A stretch of 35,153 nt of DNA from an uncultured Oscillibacter sp. (GTDB taxonomy: Bacteria > Bacillota > Clostridia > Oscillospirales > Oscillospiraceae). Location: NCBI GenBank assembly GCA_947382875.1, contig CANDBG010000026.1:1-35153 (forward strand), written 5' to 3'. The translations under genes and the position numbers were made by a program. Under the pieces are notes generated by a model. That model saw only the letters and a program-made list of their open reading frames with translations, made no database searches and had not been told where the DNA came from. Of this stretch, positions 29,828-35,153 are shown piece after piece (position 1 is the first letter of the stretch; every line of letters begins with the position of its first letter).

Positions 29828-29852
29828 TTCCCAGGAATGGATTTTTGAATAG

Positions 29853-32800
29853 TCAGGACAAACCGCCGAAATGTTGATCTACCAGTTCGCCCAATGTTCC
29901 GGCCTTCGCCGCTTCCGCCGCGTCAGCCTGAACAAAATTGTGGGTGCTGTCCTTCAACTCCTCATCAAATCCCAGCATGTAGTTTGTGGCAATCAGATAG
30001 ATGATGCGGGTCGGGGCCATGCCGTAGACCTGCTTTTGCAGGATGTGGCGGGCGCGCTCTTTCTCATCGGGGAACGCCGCTTTCAGCCCCTCACTCCGGT
30101 AGAGCCGCTTGACGATCTCCGTGATGTAGAGGCCGGATTTCATATACAAATCGGCAAAGGTTTTATCCGGATCATCAAAGCAGCCCGGATTATTTTCCTC
30201 CAGCTGATCCACCATCATGGACACTACCCAGCGGGGCGTGAAAATCTGATTGGTCTTTTGCGGCGGGATGTAGTCAAAAATGTCCTCGTCCTGGCTTTCG
30301 TCAAAATAATCGGCCAACTGCTGTTTCTTCTTCCAAAATTCTTCCACAGAGTCGTTGAACACCACTTCATCAAAGAGATGCCCTGCAAAGTGTCGGCTTT
30401 CCCCGGTTTCCGGGTCAGCGTATTCGCCGCCGTCCCGCAGAAAGCGGAAATCAGCCATCGTAATGCCGGTCACTTCCAAAAACACATCTTCCTCGGTGTA
30501 GGCATCAAAATTTGCCAATGTCAGATTGCCATCGCCATAGGCCATGATGAAACTGGGGATGGTGCGGGAAAACCCCCGCAGGTGGGCGCGGACTTCCTCT
30601 TCCACAGACAGTTTCTCCTGCTCCGCCTTGTTCCGCTCCGCCTGCTCCACGATCTCCTTCGGCTTTTCCACAACAGTCTGCTGGACCGTCTCCTGCACCG
30701 TTTCCACGAAAGATTTCAGTGCGCTGTCCATCGCCGCGGTGTATTCCGTTTGAGCCTGTTCCGCCTCCTGAACAGTAGCGGCGGTCTGCTGTTTCCGTTC
30801 CAGTTCCGCCTGGGCGATGCGGGCCTGCTGTTCATAATCGCCCTGTATCTTCTGGAAGGTTCGGTCGATTTCCTGGTCTACCTGCTTCTCCAGACGGTTC
30901 TGCGCAGCCTTTCTCATCCCGTAGCCCTCAACGGTGGGGGCTACCACATTTTCCTTGATGTGCGCCTTGACCGTTTCCGTCAGCGTCCTGATACGCTGAT
31001 CCACTGTGTCAATGGAACCGCTCTCCGCCACGGCCTCCACCTGAGATTGGATATCCGGTGTAACGTCATAAATCTTAGGGCCAAACAAATCCTGCGTCCT
31101 GCCAATGATCGTTTCGTTTGGAATTTCCACCTCGCCGTTTTCGTCCACTGTCACCGTTTCCATGCCGTCCAGCCGCTTCGGGTCTGTCTTTTTGCCCTCC
31201 TCATGGGCGGGGGTCAGCTTCTCAACGATTTCCCGGACAACAGCGGGCGCGCCGAAAATATTGCTGATATTCTGGAACAGAAAGTTGGACATAAAGCCCC
31301 GCCGCACAACTTCCTGACTTTTCAGCCGCCGGGGGATGAACAGGACGGAAGCGGCATCCAGTTCCACCATCTGGCCCTCGCTGTCCTCGCCCAGAACCGG
31401 AAAGAAATTCAGCAGCCGTCGGATATTCTCTTTCCGGCCATCGGACGTGCCGCGCCCGCCCACGGTGTCGGCGGACAGGTTGTTGGCGAACTCGTCAAAA
31501 ATAATCAGCGTCCGGGCGGGGTCAAAGTCAAAGACGTAGGCCGTCTCCTTGCGGAATCGCTGTCCATCACGGGTCATGATGCAGGGGTTCTGCGCCCGGA
31601 AAGCCGCCTGCATATAAGAGGACGGGCTTTTCATGTTGCACAGCATAAGAACGCCGCTCCACTCCGGAATGGTGACACCCACAGTAAGCTGGCCCACGGT
31701 CAGGGTGATGGTCTTGTCGTAATTGGCAATAGCTGCCTTCACCTGATCAAATGCCTTTGCCGCCTGGGTGTCATCGTCCTCACTGCGGCCGTCCCCCGCC
31801 GCCACGACCACCTTGTAATCCCGGAAAACCTCGTTCTCCCGCAGCAGCTTTTCCAACGCCTTGGCGCTGGCCACCCGGTTTAGATACCACATGGTGTGGG
31901 ACAGCTCCTGCCGCAATTCCGGGGTGGAGAACGGATATTTTTCCTGGGTGGTCAGGGCATGGAGAAACTTTTTGATCTCGTCTTCATGGACAAATTTCCC
32001 GCTTTCATTGGTGGAAAAAAACTCGTTGAGGTCAAAGGTGTAGTCCACCACCCCGTCCTCGCCGGACAGGTCCAGACCCTTTTCGATCTTCTCCCGGATC
32101 ATGCCGGACAGCTGATAGGTGAACATGGCAAGCCGGGGCAGCGTCTCGTAAGGGTTGCCATCCTCGCCGCTCCATCCGGCCTTGGCCTCCTGTTCGTCAG
32201 CGTAGGACCAGTTAAAGATCTGCTCCCTGGAAAACTGCTCGCTGGCAAGCTGCTTGAAGGGCGTGCCGGATAAATACAGCGTGTGCTTCCGCTTGATATT
32301 GCGAAAGGCCCGCTCGGTCTTCATGGTGTCCACGCCCTCCTGGGCCTCGTCCACGATCAGCAGGTCAAATTCCAATTCGCTCATCCAGCGCAGCTTGTCG
32401 TACTGCCCGCCAAAGTAGACGGAACCCTTCAAGCCTTGCAGGGACTCGAATGCAATCATGCTCTTGGGAAATTCGTCCTCCCTGTGCCGCATGGCCGAAA
32501 GGAAATCCTCCCGCGAGAGCACGCCGGGCTTGTCCTTCAATGCGTCTGTGTCGGAGACAAAGGAAAACTCGCCCCGCCAGCCGATGAATTTGAAGAAATC
32601 ATCCGCCCAGGAGTTGGCGATGCTGGGCCGGTTGGTGACGATCAGCACCTTGGTAAAGCCCATCTGCCGGATCAGGTCATAGGAAGTCAGCGTCTTGCCG
32701 AACCGGGGCTTTGCGTTCCAGAGAAATTCCTCTCCGCCGCTTTCAAAGTACGCCTTTGTCATAGCGACCGCTTCCCGCTGTTCCTTCCGGAGTTCATAGG

Positions 32801-33179
32801 TCAGCCGATCTTCACTGACTGCCGTCAACTCCCGCCGGGAAAAGGTGTCGAAATGCTGGTGGGACGTTGGCCCGTCCACATGGAACCACTCTGTGCCGGG
32901 GGTGCGCTCCACACCCGCCTGGGACTCCAGAAAGGCGTGGAAATCGTGGTCGGTGAAATACTCCCCGGAGCCGTCCTTGAACATGGCGTTGTCCTGCCAA
33001 GCCAGCACATACTGGATGCCGGCGGTGTGGGTCTGCTGCTTGATGCGTTGGGCGACTGTCTGCTTTTCGGTGTAGCCGATTTTCGTCCAGCCCTCGTGGT
33101 AGAAAACGCCGGGGGTGTTGTAGGCGTAGATCATGGGGACGACACGGGAGAAAGATTGGATTTTTGCCGATTCCATCAT
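29853..33179 (-). CDS. GIY-YIG-like / SF2 helicase protein with degenerate methyltransferase C-terminus
   Basis: 1108 aa. Residues about 15-110 look like a GIY-YIG/T5orf172 nuclease: IYAY (17-20), WTKIGYTEKQTVAQRI (31-46, with R45) and GSGEYF (E73). An SF2 helicase core follows: Walker A NAKPRFGKT (155-163), DEAQ box LLIVDEAQEG (273-282), SGTPFK (304-309), and a motif VI-like QAAFRAQNP. A long charged helical region (about 730-890, Gln/Glu-rich) links to a C-terminal part with QIFTPRWVV (978-986) and FADLYMKSGLYITE (1008-1021), which matches the FTP and motif I positions of N6-adenine methylases but lacks the CGxG core and any NPPY. ATG 33179 overlaps the methylase stop by 4 bp. Likely the cutting/translocating subunit of a restriction system. 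Confidence 0.85.
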   Translation of the reverse strand: MMESAKIQSFSRVVPMIYAYNTPGVFYHEGWTKIGYTEKQTVAQRIKQQTHTAGIQYVLAWQDNAMFKDGSGEYFTDHDFHAFLESQAGVERTPGTEWFHVDGPTSHQHFDTFSRRELTAVSEDRLTYELRKEQREAVAMTKAYFESGGEEFLWNAKPRFGKTLTSYDLIRQMGFTKVLIVTNRPSIANSWADDFFKFIGWRGEFSFVSDTDALKDKPGVLSREDFLSAMRHREDEFPKSMIAFESLQGLKGSVYFGGQYDKLRWMSELEFDLLIVDEAQEGVDTMKTERAFRNIKRKHTLYLSGTPFKQLASEQFSREQIFNWSYADEQEAKAGWSGEDGNPYETLPRLAMFTYQLSGMIREKIEKGLDLSGEDGVVDYTFDLNEFFSTNESGKFVHEDEIKKFLHALTTQEKYPFSTPELRQELSHTMWYLNRVASAKALEKLLRENEVFRDYKVVVAAGDGRSEDDDTQAAKAFDQVKAAIANYDKTITLTVGQLTVGVTIPEWSGVLMLCNMKSPSSYMQAAFRAQNPCIMTRDGQRFRKETAYVFDFDPARTLIIFDEFANNLSADTVGGRGTSDGRKENIRRLLNFFPVLGEDSEGQMVELDAASVLFIPRRLKSQEVVRRGFMSNFLFQNISNIFGAPAVVREIVEKLTPAHEEGKKTDPKRLDGMETVTVDENGEVEIPNETIIGRTQDLFGPKIYDVTPDIQSQVEAVAESGSIDTVDQRIRTLTETVKAHIKENVVAPTVEGYGMRKAAQNRLEKQVDQEIDRTFQKIQGDYEQQARIAQAELERKQQTAATVQEAEQAQTEYTAAMDSALKSFVETVQETVQQTVVEKPKEIVEQAERNKAEQEKLSVEEEVRAHLRGFSRTIPSFIMAYGDGNLTLANFDAYTEEDVFLEVTGITMADFRFLRDGGEYADPETGESRHFAGHLFDEVVFNDSVEEFWKKKQQLADYFDESQDEDIFDYIPPQKTNQIFTPRWVVSMMVDQLEENNPGCFDDPDKTFADLYMKSGLYITEIVKRLYRSEGLKAAFPDEKERARHILQKQVYGMAPTRIIYLIATNYMLGFDEELKDSTHNFVQADAAEAAKAGTLGELVDQHFGGLS

Positions 33180-35153
33180 GCCATCTCCTTTGCTCGTTTT
33201 CCAGATTTCCTTAAATTATTAACAGTAGACTCAACGTGCTGGATTTCTTTTTTTGTAAGGTCGAGCAAATTGTATAGTTGCTCGTCCAAATTTTCACTAA
33301 AATCAATCATTTGATTGCTGCCTGAATAATCCGTTAAGTCAGGTACACGTTTCCCCAATGATGTCAATGCCTCATCTGTCATAAGAAACAGAAATCTGAC
33401 AATGTATGTTTGAACATACTTGAAAAAATTTTGGGCCTCTTCGTAGGTCTTAAACGATGCCAATGCAACACGCGCACGACCAAAGGCGGAATGATTGTCG
33501 ATTATTTCCAATTGATTATCTCTCTTTTGACCACCTGCATTTGCACTGGAAACAACTACCTGCCATTCATCAATGAACTGTGTATTGCTGGTTATAATAT
33601 TTCTGTTTGCGACAAACCATTTGGCACGTCCGGCTTTTCCCGCTTTGTCATTGGTAAACAATTTGATTTCGGTAGAATAATCAGGAATTTCTACATCCTC
33701 TAATGGTTTGACTACACCAGGATTATCTTGCACAAAGCTACTTTCAATGCCAAACAAGGAACGAGGTAAAATTCTATCATGGAGATATGTCAGATGAAAT
33801 CTCTGCACAAATAGGTCCGCTTTTTGGGTCACGACCAAATCGTTCGGATTTAGTGGTATCAATTCCACGCCGGGACATTTCATGGTAACACATACAGTTT
33901 CTTCGCCCTTGCGATAAATATATTCAAATTCTTTTTCACTTTTCTTCATATCTTTGATTACAATTCCGATTCCGTCGGCAATCGCAACCCCTGTAAAAAC
34001 ATCGTTTGAATTGGGATAAAAGATAACCTTTTTCAATCTTGGGTCATTTATCTGCTGTAGTCCAAACTCTTCCATCCCTTTGCCTGATCTATGTATCCAA
34101 CGCCCGGCCGGATAAATTAAGACCGTTGCCTGCGCTGCCACTTTATCGGCCCCAAGTTGGTAATAGTGGAATATGTTTTTTCTGGGAGCTTGTCCGTTCG
34201 TCTTGGACACTTCTTGGACAGTTTCCTCTTGATATGGCGGATTTCCAATCACAAAATCAAACTTCATCGCACGTTTCCCCCTTACTGGCAAGGCCAAATA
34301 TTCCACGCTCCCGCCGCCTGTCCAGTTGCGGACAAGGCAACGGGGCTGTTTGTTTTCTGGATCAACTTCGGACGCTCCGCCTAAAAATTCAAATAAGTTG
34401 AATTGCTGAAATTCTTCTTCCGCTGTCCCATAGGGGATCGTCCCCCGCAGGCCATCCATCTGCCAGATGTTCCAGACGATCACGGTGGTCAACCGCTCAT
34501 ATTCGGAAACGGTCGGCTTTCGTTTCCATCGCTCCCAAAGGTATTCCTCAAAGGTCATCAGCAGATTGACGCGGGAGATCAGCAGGTTGTCCCCCTGAAA
34601 CTCATACCCATAAGTTGCCCAAAACGCCCGGAACGCCCATTTCAGCCACTCTTCTTCGGTTTGGGTGTTCTCGTTCACCGCCCGCAGTTTCCGATCCAGC
34701 AGCCCAACGCGGTCGGGAATGGGGATATATTCGCCCGTCTCCACATCGTAGCGGCTGACCAGAAACGGGGCCTCCCCGCAGGTGATCTCCAGCACCCGGC
34801 TGTCCACATACTTCTGCCAATTCGCCTTTTTGCTCCGCATTTCATCGGCATAGCCACACATTTTCCGGCAGACCCAAAGGGGCGTAAAAACTTCGCCATG
34901 CTGCCGCGTCCGGCTGAATTGCTGCTCCATCTCTTTCCGGGCGCGGGTCTTGATGATGCCGGAGTTGGGGCCGGTAATCAACTCCGGCGTGATCTCCTCG
35001 TTCCGCTCGTACCGCAGACCGAGAGCGGAATAGGCATCCGCAGCCCACATGATACGGCGTTTGGTGGTCTTGTCCGCCAGCAGCTTGTCCAGAAGGCCCA
35101 TCGCCTGGATTTTCAGTATGTCGTCCTGGATGTTAATGACCAAGGCGTGCCTC
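33176..35153 (-). CDS. Eco57I-like N6-adenine DNA methyltransferase (5' end beyond window)
   Basis: At least 655 aa; the frame stays open to the window edge, the first possible start is TTG 35143, and the true start is probably outside. Predicted SAM-dependent adenine methylation for self-protection. Seen: GEVFTPLWVCRKM (83-95), a motif I variant VLEITCGEAPFL (117-128), and motif IV FDFVIGNPPYQEE (295-307, catalytic NPPY). The C-terminal 330 residues, including YLHDRILPRSLFG and FKTYEEAQNFFKYVQT, probably hold the target-recognition region, since no separate specificity gene is visible. It overlaps the helicase gene by 4 bp (ATGA) and so is co-translated with it. Family membership is confident, the biological role (restriction against foreign DNA) is inferred. 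Confidence 0.88.
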   Translation of the reverse strand, partial: RHALVINIQDDILKIQAMGLLDKLLADKTTKRRIMWAADAYSALGLRYERNEEITPELITGPNSGIIKTRARKEMEQQFSRTRQHGEVFTPLWVCRKMCGYADEMRSKKANWQKYVDSRVLEITCGEAPFLVSRYDVETGEYIPIPDRVGLLDRKLRAVNENTQTEEEWLKWAFRAFWATYGYEFQGDNLLISRVNLLMTFEEYLWERWKRKPTVSEYERLTTVIVWNIWQMDGLRGTIPYGTAEEEFQQFNLFEFLGGASEVDPENKQPRCLVRNWTGGGSVEYLALPVRGKRAMKFDFVIGNPPYQEETVQEVSKTNGQAPRKNIFHYYQLGADKVAAQATVLIYPAGRWIHRSGKGMEEFGLQQINDPRLKKVIFYPNSNDVFTGVAIADGIGIVIKDMKKSEKEFEYIYRKGEETVCVTMKCPGVELIPLNPNDLVVTQKADLFVQRFHLTYLHDRILPRSLFGIESSFVQDNPGVVKPLEDVEIPDYSTEIKLFTNDKAGKAGRAKWFVANRNIITSNTQFIDEWQVVVSSANAGGQKRDNQLEIIDNHSAFGRARVALASFKTYEEAQNFFKYVQTYIVRFLFLMTDEALTSLGKRVPDLTDYSGSNQMIDFSENLDEQLYNLLDLTKKEIQHVESTVNNLRKSGKRAKEMA

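Noticed and set aside
1-35153. CRISPR arrays or rRNA genes
   Set aside because: No regularly spaced repeats of 23-40 bp and no rRNA-like conserved sequence were seen.

Overview
The window reads as one end of a contig from a fairly GC-rich anaerobic Bacillota, most likely a Clostridia/Oscillospiraceae-type gut bacterium. The grounds are a complete anaerobic (cbi-type) cobalamin pathway, a TPP-controlled thiW-thiM pair, an SLH-domain surface protein, and a clostridial mobilizable element with a large serine recombinase. Genus cannot be fixed from sequence alone. Bases 1-45 are not genomic: they are an Illumina TruSeq dual-index adapter, so the first gene is cut by the assembly edge.

Layout. 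46-2836 (+): two ABC half-transporters that look like a heterodimeric exporter, the first 5'-truncated. 2837-3220: a hairpin, a 24-bp palindrome, a small XRE regulator and a convergent terminator. 3224-18474 (-): one 15-kb, 18-gene cobalamin operon in the order Cys-rich protein, cbiD, cbiL, cbiF, cbiG, cbiH, cbiJ, cbiET, cbiA, cobT, cobU, cobS, mini-cobU, cobC, cbiB, cobD, cbiP, cbiC. Nine junctions are 4-bp ATGA/GTGA overlaps. It is driven by a good promoter at 18529-18556, with only a short leader and no visible B12 riboswitch. It holds corrin-ring methylation and contraction, amidation, aminopropanol attachment and lower-ligand assembly. No cobalt chelatase, uroporphyrinogen methyltransferase, adenosyltransferase or cobalt importer is in view. 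18591-20362 (-): thiamin-salvage operon thiW-thiM behind a textbook TPP riboswitch, attenuator and promoter. 20370-21241: an 856-bp IS1-family element with 8-bp target duplications and a decayed transposase. It sits between the thi promoter and a tRNA-Leu(UAG) gene.

21828-25760 is mixed chromosomal sequence: a BspA-like LRR protein, a repeat-rich gap, a RelB/RelE-type toxin-antitoxin pair, an XRE regulator, and a divergent SLH protein ending in a Cys/His peptidase-like domain. From 25857 to the window end (all -) lies a mobilizable element: serine recombinase, TnpW-like protein, MobA/MobL (MOBQ) relaxase, DUF3847 protein and an oriT-like inverted repeat. Its cargo is a two-gene restriction-modification or defence module: an Eco57I-like N6-adenine methyltransferase, cut at the window end, followed by a 1108-residue GIY-YIG-like/SF2-helicase protein whose C-terminus looks like a degenerate methyltransferase. 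This module, the oriT and a relaxase without any ATG/GTG/TTG start are the most interesting items here.
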